Shown: one piece after another, positions 21,741 through 29,591 of the stretch
Layout: each line of letters starts with the position of its first letter
Numbering within the stretch: position 1 is the first letter of the stretch
From: Armatimonadota bacterium
GTDB lineage: Bacteria; Armatimonadota; Fimbriimonadia; Fimbriimonadales; ATM1
Length of the DNA: 31,775 bases
Assembly: GCA_003695835.1 (NCBI GenBank)
Contig: RFHN01000150.1
Location: 1 to 31,775, forward strand
Reading direction: 5' to 3'
The notes under the pieces: model-generated
Seen by the model: the letters and a program-made list of their open reading frames with translations, nothing else
What the model was told of the DNA's origin: nothing
Database searches by the model: none
Made by a program: the position numbers and the translations under genes

Positions 21741-23543
21741 CAAGTCGTCCGCGTCGGTGTTCGTGATGAAACCGTTCGGGCTGATGATGTCCAGCCACCC
21801 GTCGCCGTTCAAATCCCCGAAGTGCGCCCCCCAAGCAAATCGCCCCATCTCGGCGCGCGCTTCTTGCGTCACGTCTTTGAACCGGCCATCTCCCTGGTTT
21901 TCGAATAGACTGTTCCCTCTTGCGAAATATTGCAGGTTTCGCGTGTTCGCCGCCTTGGGCTTGAAGAACCGGTTGTAAGTGACACGATTGCCCGCAGAGG
22001 ACCACATGTTGGTTACGTAGAGGTCCATCCAACCGTCTCGGTCATAGTCCCCCCAGGAAACGCCCATCCCGGCCGCTTGGTCTTGGACTCCAGCTTGGGC
22101 GGCGACCTCTACGAACTTTCCGCCGTCGTTTCGATAGAGTTGGTTCGGACCGAAGTCGTTCGCTACGTACAGGTCCTGGTCCCCATCGTTGTCGTAGTCC
22201 TCCCACGCCGCGGCGAACGTCTGCCGGTTGTTGTTGGCTCCCAGCCCCACCTCGTCGGTCACGTTCCGGAACTGGAAGTTGCCCTCGTTCTTGAGCAGCG
22301 TGTTCGGCAATCCTTGATCCGAGTCGTAGATGCTTGAGCTCGTCGAGTTCGCCTGGCCGCTCGAGGTGTACTCACAAAGGTAGAGGTCAACGAGTCCGTC
22401 GCGATCGTAGTCCGCGGCGGCCATCGAAGTCAGCATGATCACGCGATACCGTCCGCGCGGCTCGAATCGCCCCTTGCCGTCGCCCTTCAGAAAGACGACA
22501 TGCGAAGCGGTGCCTACGACGAGATCGCGATTTCCGTCGTTGTCGAGGTCGAGGATGAGCGCGCTTGACGTGTCGTTGAGCAGCTCCGCACCGGAACCCT
22601 CCGAAATGTCTTTGAGCCTCCCGTCCGGTTGGTGGAGATAGAGCCGGTTCGGCAGACCGCCCGGTTCGCACACGTAGAGGTCGTCCAGGCCGTCGTTGTT
22701 GATGTCTCCAAACGCAAAGCCGTGGTGGCCGGAGAGATTGGCGCCCATCGAAAAGTCCAGCCCTCCCCACCACCGTTCGTGCCCGTAGCGGATCTGCTCG
22801 AAACTCTCGACGCCGCTAAACACGCTTTCCGTCGCCTCCCGAAGGAACTGGCGCGCGCGGGTGACCTCCTCGAACTCCTCAACCTTGAGCGACGTGAGAA
22901 TGGGCTTGTCGGCTCCTTGTGAGAGATCCCACTCCATCGCCCACTTCGCGTTTTGCTGTACGGACCCCGCCGGCCCTCCATCCTGTTGAGTCCCGTCCGC
23001 GCCGGAGCTGCCCGCTCCCAAATACAACGCAGTGCTGAATCCCTTCGTCCCGACTGCCTCGGAGCGGATGATCTTGAACTTCACCATGTCCACTCGCTCG
23101 CCGAGACGTTGCCTCATCGCCCGCCATTGCTGCGCGAGCGCACTCGGGCCCCGAGCCTCCAGTGGCTTGGCTTCCCCTGCCAGGACAGTCAATCCGTCCC
23201 TCTCCCACTTCGCGCTCAGCGAGCTGGGGCGAAGCTCAGTGAGGGTCGCTCCATCCGAGACGTAATCGCCGATTCCCTCCCCGGCGGCAATGGCCTTATC
23301 AATGGAAGAGAGAACTTTGCCGGCGCTACTGTTCAAGACTTCGCCCAGACCGACTTCGCCACCCTCTTTGGCAGCGTCAAAGAACGCCATCTCTTGCTCG
23401 ACCTGCTTGTCGAGCGAGATCGCGACTCCACCGAGCTCCTCGGCGCCAATCTGCGCCTGGCCCGCGCTGCGGTGGCCCTCCTGGGAACACCCCAACGCAA
23501 TGCCCGCACAGAGACAAAAGAATGCCAGCCTGCGTGCCCGCAC
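21738..23543 (-). CDS. N-terminal part of a CRTAC1/ASPIC protein: signal, unknown domain, six FG-GAP repeats
   Basis: This is a 601-residue frame. It begins with a secretion signal and a Cys (residue 19, IALGC) that may be lipidated, although position -3 is not the usual Leu. Residues about 25-260 form a domain I do not recognise. After that come FG-GAP/VCBS calcium-binding repeats with DINNDGLDDLYV, DLDNDGNRDLVV, DYDRDGLVDLYL, DYDNDGDQDLYV, DYDRDGWMDLYV and DLNGDGWLDII. That makes six repeats; the seventh needed for a seven-bladed propeller lies after the TGA at 21740-21738, in the same frame. So the natural product is probably about 1,250 residues, cell-surface or periplasmic. The GTG at 23543 has GGAGG seven bases upstream. 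If read only to the TGA, the propeller would be incomplete. Confidence 0.85.
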   Translation of the reverse strand: MRARRLAFFCLCAGIALGCSQEGHRSAGQAQIGAEELGGVAISLDKQVEQEMAFFDAAKEGGEVGLGEVLNSSAGKVLSSIDKAIAAGEGIGDYVSDGATLTELRPSSLSAKWERDGLTVLAGEAKPLEARGPSALAQQWRAMRQRLGERVDMVKFKIIRSEAVGTKGFSTALYLGAGSSGADGTQQDGGPAGSVQQNAKWAMEWDLSQGADKPILTSLKVEEFEEVTRARQFLREATESVFSGVESFEQIRYGHERWWGGLDFSMGANLSGHHGFAFGDINNDGLDDLYVCEPGGLPNRLYLHQPDGRLKDISEGSGAELLNDTSSALILDLDNDGNRDLVVGTASHVVFLKGDGKGRFEPRGRYRVIMLTSMAAADYDRDGLVDLYLCEYTSSGQANSTSSSIYDSDQGLPNTLLKNEGNFQFRNVTDEVGLGANNNRQTFAAAWEDYDNDGDQDLYVANDFGPNQLYRNDGGKFVEVAAQAGVQDQAAGMGVSWGDYDRDGWMDLYVTNMWSSAGNRVTYNRFFKPKAANTRNLQYFARGNSLFENQGDGRFKDVTQEARAEMGRFAWGAHFGDLNGDGWLDIISPNGFITNTDADDL

Positions 23544-23549
23544 TTTTAC

Positions 23550-23563
23550 TCCTCCATGGAGGA
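23550..23563 (-). promoter_or_regulatory. 14-bp palindrome covering the ribosome site of the CRTAC1 gene
   Basis: TCCTCCATGGAGGA is a perfect palindrome, seven bases before GTG 23543. In the mRNA its second arm is the Shine-Dalgarno, and the first arm is complementary to it (five pairs, CAUG loop), so the ribosome site may be partly masked. Reading from its ATG gives a three-codon frame (ATG GAG GAG TAA) ending just before the start. A TATACT -10-like box lies at 23574-23569. Confidence 0.45.
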
Positions 23564-23581
23564 ACTTGAGTATAACCCCAA

Positions 23582-23614
23582 AAAGGGCGTCCCTGCGTGC
23601 TGGGGACGCCCTTT
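23582..23614 (-). terminator. Rho-independent terminator of the DUF4139 gene
   Basis: A 12-bp perfect stem (23582-23593 with 23603-23614) closes a nine-base loop. On the minus strand the stem ends in a run of five T, 21 bases after the DUF4139 stop at 23635. It separates that gene from the CRTAC1 gene, whose own -10-like box lies immediately downstream. Confidence 0.9.
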
Positions 23615-23634
23615 CTCGTATCTTTACCTAGGTC

Positions 23635-25059
23635 TTACCAGGTCGTGCGGATCGTGTAGCGAACGACCCCTTCCTGGTCGGGCTGGAGCGTCAAGGTGTA
23701 CTTGAACGTGTTCGAATCCACTTTCTCGCTCTTTTGCGTTTCGTTCAGGATCTCCCAATCGCCCCAACCATGCTCGATGATCTCGACCGTCTCGGCTACC
23801 TTCTTCCGATTCCGCACTTTGATCTCGAATGTCTCCTCGACCACGTTGTTCGCAATCCGCCGGAAGGAAACCCTTCGCCGTTCCGCGGCTATGTCGAACG
23901 CGTCCCCCACATACAGGGAGAACTTCTCCTCCCGCGGCGTGTGGTCAATCAGGTCTTCGCCGACCATCTGAACCTGGCCTGAGGCGTCCCGCTTGTAAAC
24001 ACGAACTTTGCCCTTGGGCAACGGCATGCCGAGACCCGCCTTCTCGCTGTTGACCACGTCCACGAGGACGTTGGCCTTCAGATTCGGATCCGTGGCGTAA
24101 CCCTCGGCCGGCCGGTAGTTTCGGCCCGCGCCGTACCAGACGGAGCGCTGCCCTTCGATGACCAGCCGCTTCTTCACCGCGACGTTTTGCGCACTCAAGA
24201 GGCTGATCTGCTTGGTCTCGCGATTCCGAACCGTTGCGGGCCTGCCCAGAGTATAAAGGTGGTACTCGAAGAGACTCTCCTCTTCGAAACCGCGCGGGGC
24301 GCCTGCCTGCATCTCGACAGCGCCACCGCGGAACCGGACATCTTGGCGCGGCTGCACGCGCCGTACGTCACCGGCAATCAACTTCAGAGTCGCGTTCGCA
24401 TAGGTCGCTCCGGACTGATTGTTGATCGTCACCCAACCGTTCAGATCGGCCCGCGTGTCGTCCGCGCTCAACGTCAGAACATAATCCGCTGACCATGTGA
24501 TGTTGTTGGCCAAGTATGCGACTTCGATCTTTCTCTGCCCCGCGCCCTGTGCAAACAGATCCCACATCAGCGTAGGTTTGCTGATCAAGCCTTCGGGCAA
24601 CTCGAGGACCTCGATGGTCCCTTCCGGATTCAGGATGAAGCGCCCGTCGTCGGTCTGAAGGACCAGTCCGCTATAGACTTGGCGCGAACCGTCGCCCGAT
24701 GCCACCACGCGCCCCGGCGCGGCGAGCAGAACCCCTTCGGTGGTAACGCGCTGCCCCGACTCCAGCAACTGATGGAGCCGCACGCGCTTCCCAATGGATT
24801 TGGCAAGGATGCTCTCCGGCGAAAGCAAATCGTACTGATAGTTCTGCTCGAGCACCTCGAAGGGCGAGCCCTCCAGCCCCTTAATCGAGACGCTCGTCGG
24901 GTCAATCGAACCCGCGACGTCCTCGATCCGAAGCTCCTGGCGCCCGTTCTGGAGGGACACTTGGCGAACCTCCTTTACCAGCGCGAAGTTCGCGTTGTAG
25001 ATTGTGAGTTCCACGGACTGTGGCGCCAGCGCCACAGCAGCAAGAGTCGTCAAGAACAT
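23635..25059 (-). CDS. Secreted DUF4139-domain protein
   Basis: This is a 474-residue secreted protein, with a short signal (MFLTTLAAVALAPQSVEL) at the start. The body is a DUF4139-type beta-rich fold, recognised from VELTIYNANFALVKEVR near the N-terminus, the YLANNITWSADYVLTLS segment in the middle, ATLKLIAGDVRRVQPR, PLPKGKVRVYKRDASGQVQMVGED, and EIKVRNRKKVAETVEI near the end. The molecular role of the family is not known to me; it is common in secreted proteins of this kind of bacterium. I chose ATG 25059 because AGGAG lies eight bases away, whereas ATG 25065 has only two bases of spacing. The gene ends before a strong terminator. Confidence 0.85.
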   Translation of the reverse strand: MFLTTLAAVALAPQSVELTIYNANFALVKEVRQVSLQNGRQELRIEDVAGSIDPTSVSIKGLEGSPFEVLEQNYQYDLLSPESILAKSIGKRVRLHQLLESGQRVTTEGVLLAAPGRVVASGDGSRQVYSGLVLQTDDGRFILNPEGTIEVLELPEGLISKPTLMWDLFAQGAGQRKIEVAYLANNITWSADYVLTLSADDTRADLNGWVTINNQSGATYANATLKLIAGDVRRVQPRQDVRFRGGAVEMQAGAPRGFEEESLFEYHLYTLGRPATVRNRETKQISLLSAQNVAVKKRLVIEGQRSVWYGAGRNYRPAEGYATDPNLKANVLVDVVNSEKAGLGMPLPKGKVRVYKRDASGQVQMVGEDLIDHTPREEKFSLYVGDAFDIAAERRRVSFRRIANNVVEETFEIKVRNRKKVAETVEIIEHGWGDWEILNETQKSEKVDSNTFKYTLTLQPDQEGVVRYTIRTTW

Positions 25060-25096
25060 ACTCATATCTCCTTTTTGGTTGTTTCGTGCACGCCCG

Positions 25097-26230
25097 TCAA
25101 TACAAGGGGAGACTACGGTCTACACGCCTGGCGTAGGCGTTGATGCCTCCCTCAATGTTATAGACGCGCGCAAAACCGTTTTGTAACAGCAGAGCCGCAA
25201 CCTCCCGGCTCCTCTCACCGACCCGACACACGACGAGAATCTCTCGTTCGCGCTCCAGCTCTGTCATTCGCATAGGGACCTCGTCCATCGGAATGTGCAA
25301 GGCGCCTTCGATTCGCGAGATTGCCAACTCCTCCGGCTCGCGAACGTCCAGCAGCAGCGCTCCGGCAGCCATGCGCTTGGGAATCTCCTCCGGGGCAATC
25401 TCCGGCACGCGCACCGCGTCCGTCGGTGCACAGGCCGAGGCGGCCTCTTCGAGGGAGCGAATGCTCGGGTTCTCGCCACAAACCGGACAATCCGGATTCC
25501 GGCTCACTTCGTACTCCCGAAACTCCGCACGCAAGGCGTCAAAACAAAGGAAGCGACCGACCAGGGGATCTCCAATACCGAGCAACAGCTTCAGAACCTC
25601 GTTCGCCTGGATCGCACCGAGTATCCCTGGCAGCACGCCGAGGACTCCCGCCTCCGCGCAGCTCGGCACAGAGCCGGGCGGGGGCGGATCTGGATAGAGG
25701 CAACGATAGCAAGGTCCGCCTTCGGCACAGAACACCGACGCTTGCCCGTCAAAGCGGAAAATCGAGGCATAGGCGTTCGGTTTCTTCAGGAGCACGCATG
25801 CATCGTTGACGAGATACCGTGTCGGGAAATTGTCCGTCCCATCCGCAACCACATCGTATTCCGACAGGATCTTCAGGACGTTCTCGGCCGATAGACGCTC
25901 GGCGTAGGTGACGATCTCGATGTGTGGGTTGTAGGCGCGAAGCTTCTCGGCAGCGCTTTCCGTCTTCAGTCGGCCGACATCCGAAGAGAGGTGCAGCGTC
26001 TGGCGTTGGAGGTTGCTTTCATCCACGACGTCGAAGTCCACGATGCCGATCCGCCCCACGCCCGCGCCGGCAAGATACCACGCGACCGGCGAGCCGAGAC
26101 CCCCCAAGCCGACGATCAAGGCGCTCGAACCCTTGAGCTTCCGCTGTCCCTCCGCGCCGACCTCCGGTAGGATGAGGTGGCGGGCGTACCGCTCGAGCTC
26201 CTCTTTCGTCAGCGACGGTCGTTCGACCAC
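25097..26230 (-). CDS. MoeB/ThiF-family adenylyltransferase with C-terminal rhodanese domain
   Basis: The enzyme activates the C-terminal glycine of a small sulfur-carrier protein (MoaD or ThiS-like) by adenylation; the rhodanese part can supply sulfur. The protein is 377 residues. Its N-terminal half has GLGGLGSPVAWYLAGAG (ATP loop, 41-57), DFDVVDESNLQRQ, and DGTDNFPTRYLVND with the conserved Asp/Thr. CxxC pairs for zinc (CYRC and CPVC) are present. The rhodanese part runs from about 275 to the end, with LLDVREPEE and the active Cys in VVCRVGERS. The combination is like MoeZ/MoeBR. GTG 26230 is the start that begins the conserved SLTKEELERYARH region; the longer ATG-free frame above it is read antisense to maf. 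Molybdopterin, thiamine or cysteine synthesis cannot be distinguished. Confidence 0.9.
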   Translation of the reverse strand: MVERPSLTKEELERYARHLILPEVGAEGQRKLKGSSALIVGLGGLGSPVAWYLAGAGVGRIGIVDFDVVDESNLQRQTLHLSSDVGRLKTESAAEKLRAYNPHIEIVTYAERLSAENVLKILSEYDVVADGTDNFPTRYLVNDACVLLKKPNAYASIFRFDGQASVFCAEGGPCYRCLYPDPPPPGSVPSCAEAGVLGVLPGILGAIQANEVLKLLLGIGDPLVGRFLCFDALRAEFREYEVSRNPDCPVCGENPSIRSLEEAASACAPTDAVRVPEIAPEEIPKRMAAGALLLDVREPEELAISRIEGALHIPMDEVPMRMTELEREREILVVCRVGERSREVAALLLQNGFARVYNIEGGINAYARRVDRSLPLY

Positions 26231-26243
26231 AATCGCCTTGATT

Positions 26244-26843
26244 ATGGTCGCCAAGTACCCAGTCGTGCTCGCGAGCGCAAGCCCCCGAAGGCGCGAGCTG
26301 GTCCAGCGGATTTTCGACCGATTTGAGGTCGTGGATTCCGGCGTTCCCGAGCACCTGCCCGAGTTTGGCGACCCGGAGAGAGTCGCCAAGCGGTTGGCTC
26401 GCGCCAAGGCTCTGGGAGTGGCAGTCGAGCGGCGCGAGGCGATCGTCCTCGGGGCTGACACGGTCGTCGCGGTCGGCGAACGGCTCCTTGCCAAACCGGA
26501 GACGCCGGCAGAAGCGGAAGAGATGCTCAGGATGTTGAGTGGCCGCGAACACACCGTCACGACAGCGGTCGCGATCCTGTACCCAGCCGACGACGAGACG
26601 CGCGCGCATGTCTTCGCGGACACGACTCGAGTCCGGTTTCGGTCCCTGACGGATGCGGAGATTCGCGCCTACGTGGAGACCGGCGAACCGATGGACAAAG
26701 CCGGAGCCTACGCTATCCAAGGCGGGGCCGCGGCGTTCGTCGAGAGTGTCGAAGGGGACGTCGACACCGTCATCGGACTGCCGGTCAGCCGCCTACGAGA
26801 GACGCTGCTCCGCCTCAGCCTTGCCTGCGACGTTGACGAGTAG
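26244..26843 (+). CDS. maf: Maf-family nucleotide pyrophosphatase
   Basis: Maf proteins hydrolyse non-canonical or excess nucleoside triphosphates (dTTP, UTP, or methylated forms) to monophosphates and are linked with septum formation arrest. The protein is 199 residues. Signatures are LASASPRRRELV near the N-terminus, AIVLGADTVVAV in the middle, SGREHTVTTAVAI, ETGEPMDKAGAYAIQGGAAAFVE and GDVDTVIGLPV at the end, all at family spacing. ATG 26244 is only 13 bases from the divergent GTG of the MoeB gene, so its promoter must lie within the other gene's start. It ends 39 bases before the convergent STN-like gene. Confidence 0.93.
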   Translation: MVAKYPVVLASASPRRRELVQRIFDRFEVVDSGVPEHLPEFGDPERVAKRLARAKALGVAVERREAIVLGADTVVAVGERLLAKPETPAEAEEMLRMLSGREHTVTTAVAILYPADDETRAHVFADTTRVRFRSLTDAEIRAYVETGEPMDKAGAYAIQGGAAAFVESVEGDVDTVIGLPVSRLRETLLRLSLACDVDE

Positions 26844-26882
26844 GTGCGCGCGGCGTGCGCCCACAAGGGCGAAGCAAGATCC

Positions 26883-29033
26883 TCAGCGTTGCGTACCGCC
26901 GCCGCCCCCGCCGCCTCTGCCTTGGCCCATCTGGCCTGCTCGGCGCTGGGCGTTGCGAATCTGCTCCTGAAGTTCAGGCCGAAGCCTATCGAGCGGGCCA
27001 TATTCCACCTTCGGGTCGGCGAGCCCGCCGCCGGCGTTGACCGTGTAGATTTCGTTCGGCGAGAGAGCGATCCGGAAGCGATACTGCTCCAGCACGGCTT
27101 CCTTGTATGCGATCTGAATGTCCGGTCCACCCTGGCCCATGAATCCCAGCGCCATCCCGACGCCTTCGGGGGAGGTCACCATGGGTAACGTGAAGCCGTC
27201 TGCCTGAAGTCGAGCGGCAACTCCGGGTACCTGGCCCACCTCCAAGAAGATTTGCGTTCCCGGCGGAACGCCGTTCGGGAACCGCTGGGAGAACTCGCTG
27301 TCCGATCTCGAGTCTCCTCGGCCTCCGACGATCATCGCGAGAGACTGCAGAGCGGAGGCGGTGTCGGCATACGTCGTCAAAGACACGGAAGGTTGCTCGG
27401 TCAGGAAGAGAAACTGCTCAAGGGGCGTCTTGCTGCCCGGAGGCAGAGTGCCATATGTGAGCGGGTTGCCCGCCTTGAGGCTCTCCTTCAGCGTGAACGG
27501 AAGGCCATCGTAAAATCGGCAGAAGGCGGCAGCGGCCCGACTCGGCCCGCCATCGCCGAACATCATGCCGGACATGCTCATCCCCGCAAACGCCGTCACC
27601 GGCGAGTCGAGTTGGAGAGGCGTGAGCTTCGCAAGGAACGACGCCAGAACCTCGAATCGCAGGCCGCCCATCTTGGCGCGCTCCTCGAGCACCGGTCGCA
27701 ACAGCGAGCGCGGCACTGTGCCCGCTCGCTTGATCGGATAGTTCCGCGAGCGGATCCTAACCCACCCGTTGTCGTAGCTCCATTCCGCATCTTTCGCCTG
27801 AGCAAGCGCGTGAATCATGCCTGCGGGCGTTTCGGCTGCGATGTTCCCTTGCCCAAGACCAAGCCCAGCAAGATCGGCGTCATAAAGGTCGGAAATGAGC
27901 GATACTCTCGCCTCCTTCCCTATGTCCACCAGGACCCGACCGATCGGTTGCAGGGGATCCACCGTACCGGACATCACGTCCGAGAAGAGTTCGCCGGCGG
28001 ACGTCATATCTCCGCCCCGCGTAGCGAGGACGAGTTGCTTTACCGACGCAGGCGGCGTCCAGTTTCGCGTAAGCTGCTCGGGCAGGTTCTGGGGCACCGG
28101 CGTTGGGGGTACCTCCTGCTGCCTTCGATCGAGCGCGCCCATCAGGCCTGCGAACGCGTTGCTGGATTCGTGCAGCACAACGCCATCGCCGAGGACGTCA
28201 ATGCGGACGTTGGCTGATCCCGCGAGGCCAGCAAGCGCGAACACCCCGCGAGTCGGACGACGGACCACAAACCGGATCGCCGTGATCTGACGCGGATCGA
28301 ACTCTGGATACTTTGCCCGCAAAGTATCCGCGATGGAATTCAGGAACGCCGGAATCCCTTGCGAGACTCCGTTCGGGAGTCGGCGCTGCAAGCGAGTGGG
28401 GTTGGTCGAAAAAACGATCTTTCCGATGTTCTCCAACTCGAGAAAATCGCGATCCGAGAGATTGGCAAGAAGCAGGTCGGGCAACGTTGTCTCTTCGTCG
28501 AGCAATTGGCTCAACTCGGCAATCCGCCTCATAATCTCCGTGGAGCGCGCGGGGTCCGATTGCCCGACCTGGCGCATCTCTTCTCCCAGCGCTTGTAGCT
28601 CCTTTTGCGCCGCCTCGCGATCCAAAGACTGAGCCTTCTTGAGTCGCTCCCTCGCCTCCTCACGCGCCGTGCGGTATGCAGCAAAGATGGCATCCTGCAG
28701 TTCCTGACTCTCCTTCCGACTCGCATCTTTCGGCTGCTCGAGCCGATAGCCAGAGTCAGACGAAACCCACTGCCACCCAAAGTGCTGCGCCAGCATCGTC
28801 AGAACCTCCGATGCCGGTCGCTCCTTCGCATACAGCGAGACCAAGTCTTCCTGAAGCTCGGGCTGGACGCGAAGCGCAACTCCACTCTGTTTCGAGAGGG
28901 ACGCCACGACCTCCTTCATCGAAGCGATGGGAAGCTCGACCGTCACCGGCGTATTCAGCCGCGCGTCGGCGGAGAGGTCCGCTGGCGCTGCGCCTTGAAC
29001 GAGGACGAGGGCGATGCTCAACAAGCTCAACAT
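26883..29033 (-). CDS. Large secreted protein with STN-like N-terminus and coiled coil, unknown function
   Basis: The product is 716 residues. It has a signal peptide (MLSLLSIALVLVQGAAPA), then a segment (about 25-100) resembling the secretin/TonB short N-terminal (STN) domain: VTVELPIASMKEVVASLSKQ, VALRVQPELQEDLVSL, EVLTMLAQHFGWQW. A charged coiled-coil region (about 105-185) follows. The middle and C-terminal parts are strand-rich and unfamiliar; a second STN-like repeat is visible at VLVDIGKEARVSLISDL and AAETPAGMIHALAQA. The tail is Gly/Gln/Arg-rich (GQGRGGGGGGGTQR). There is no pore domain, so it is not a secretin. AGGAG seven bases before ATG 29033 fixes the start. A 17-bp palindrome sits about 28 bases upstream. 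Confidence 0.8.
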   Translation of the reverse strand: MLSLLSIALVLVQGAAPADLSADARLNTPVTVELPIASMKEVVASLSKQSGVALRVQPELQEDLVSLYAKERPASEVLTMLAQHFGWQWVSSDSGYRLEQPKDASRKESQELQDAIFAAYRTAREEARERLKKAQSLDREAAQKELQALGEEMRQVGQSDPARSTEIMRRIAELSQLLDEETTLPDLLLANLSDRDFLELENIGKIVFSTNPTRLQRRLPNGVSQGIPAFLNSIADTLRAKYPEFDPRQITAIRFVVRRPTRGVFALAGLAGSANVRIDVLGDGVVLHESSNAFAGLMGALDRRQQEVPPTPVPQNLPEQLTRNWTPPASVKQLVLATRGGDMTSAGELFSDVMSGTVDPLQPIGRVLVDIGKEARVSLISDLYDADLAGLGLGQGNIAAETPAGMIHALAQAKDAEWSYDNGWVRIRSRNYPIKRAGTVPRSLLRPVLEERAKMGGLRFEVLASFLAKLTPLQLDSPVTAFAGMSMSGMMFGDGGPSRAAAAFCRFYDGLPFTLKESLKAGNPLTYGTLPPGSKTPLEQFLFLTEQPSVSLTTYADTASALQSLAMIVGGRGDSRSDSEFSQRFPNGVPPGTQIFLEVGQVPGVAARLQADGFTLPMVTSPEGVGMALGFMGQGGPDIQIAYKEAVLEQYRFRIALSPNEIYTVNAGGGLADPKVEYGPLDRLRPELQEQIRNAQRRAGQMGQGRGGGGGGGTQR

Positions 29034-29060
29034 GATGTTTCTCCTGATACGGTTCCTAAC

Positions 29061-29077
29061 TATTGTGGCACACAATA
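29061..29077. promoter_or_regulatory. 17-bp palindrome, candidate operator
   Basis: TATTGTG-GCA-CACAATA is a perfect inverted repeat with seven-base arms. It is 28-44 bases upstream of ATG 29033 and between that gene and the preceding DinB gene stop (29099). Its place suggests a repressor or activator site overlapping a promoter (TATATT or CACAAT could serve as -10). The regulator is unknown. Confidence 0.5.
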
Positions 29078-29098
29078 TAGGTTGCGTGGGTGCGCCTG

Positions 29099-29554
29099 TC
29101 AGGCCTTCCGTGTGTTCCGAAGCGCCCGCTTCAGCAGATTCATCTGCCCGATATGATACGAGGCGTGAATCGCGATCCGGAGCAGGACTTCCGCAGCCTT
29201 CTCGTCGCTCTCACAACGGTGGGAAGCGAACTCCTCGCCTGCGAGCGCCCTGGCGCGCCGGAGACCTTCTACGAACCTCTTCCTCAAGGCAGGGTACTCC
29301 GAAGCATCCGGACGCCTCCAGTCGGTCCGCCAGACCTCTTGGATCGGCGGATTCGGTTTCCCTTCGAGTTGGTTGAGCCAAAGATCCTGCCAGTGGACCG
29401 CGTGGGCCAGATTGACGAGTAGCGAGTACGGCAACGGTGGGAGCTCGGCCTCGGCGTCCTCCCGTTTGACTCGCAAGACGCCTTCCGCCGTTGGGATGTC
29501 CTTCCCTTCGAGGATTTGGTCAAAGAGCTGTACTAACACGGGCGAAGGCGCCAT
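29099..29554 (-). CDS. DinB-family four-helix protein
   Basis: This is a 151-residue protein with the look of a DinB/YfiT-type four-helix bundle. Likely metal ligands are the His in VNLAHAVHWQDLW (about residue 50-53) and the two His of IHASYHIGQMNLL near the C-terminus. Family members include bacillithiol- and mycothiol-linked transferases and many unknowns, so a substrate cannot be assigned. The name does not imply the DNA polymerase. It follows the E2 gene by 37 bases on the same strand and may be co-transcribed with it. Confidence 0.8.
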   Translation of the reverse strand: MAPSPVLVQLFDQILEGKDIPTAEGVLRVKREDAEAELPPLPYSLLVNLAHAVHWQDLWLNQLEGKPNPPIQEVWRTDWRRPDASEYPALRKRFVEGLRRARALAGEEFASHRCESDEKAAEVLLRIAIHASYHIGQMNLLKRALRNTRKA

Positions 29555-29591
29555 ACCACCCGTTCTACCTCATGGGTCGCTCTCGCGAGGC

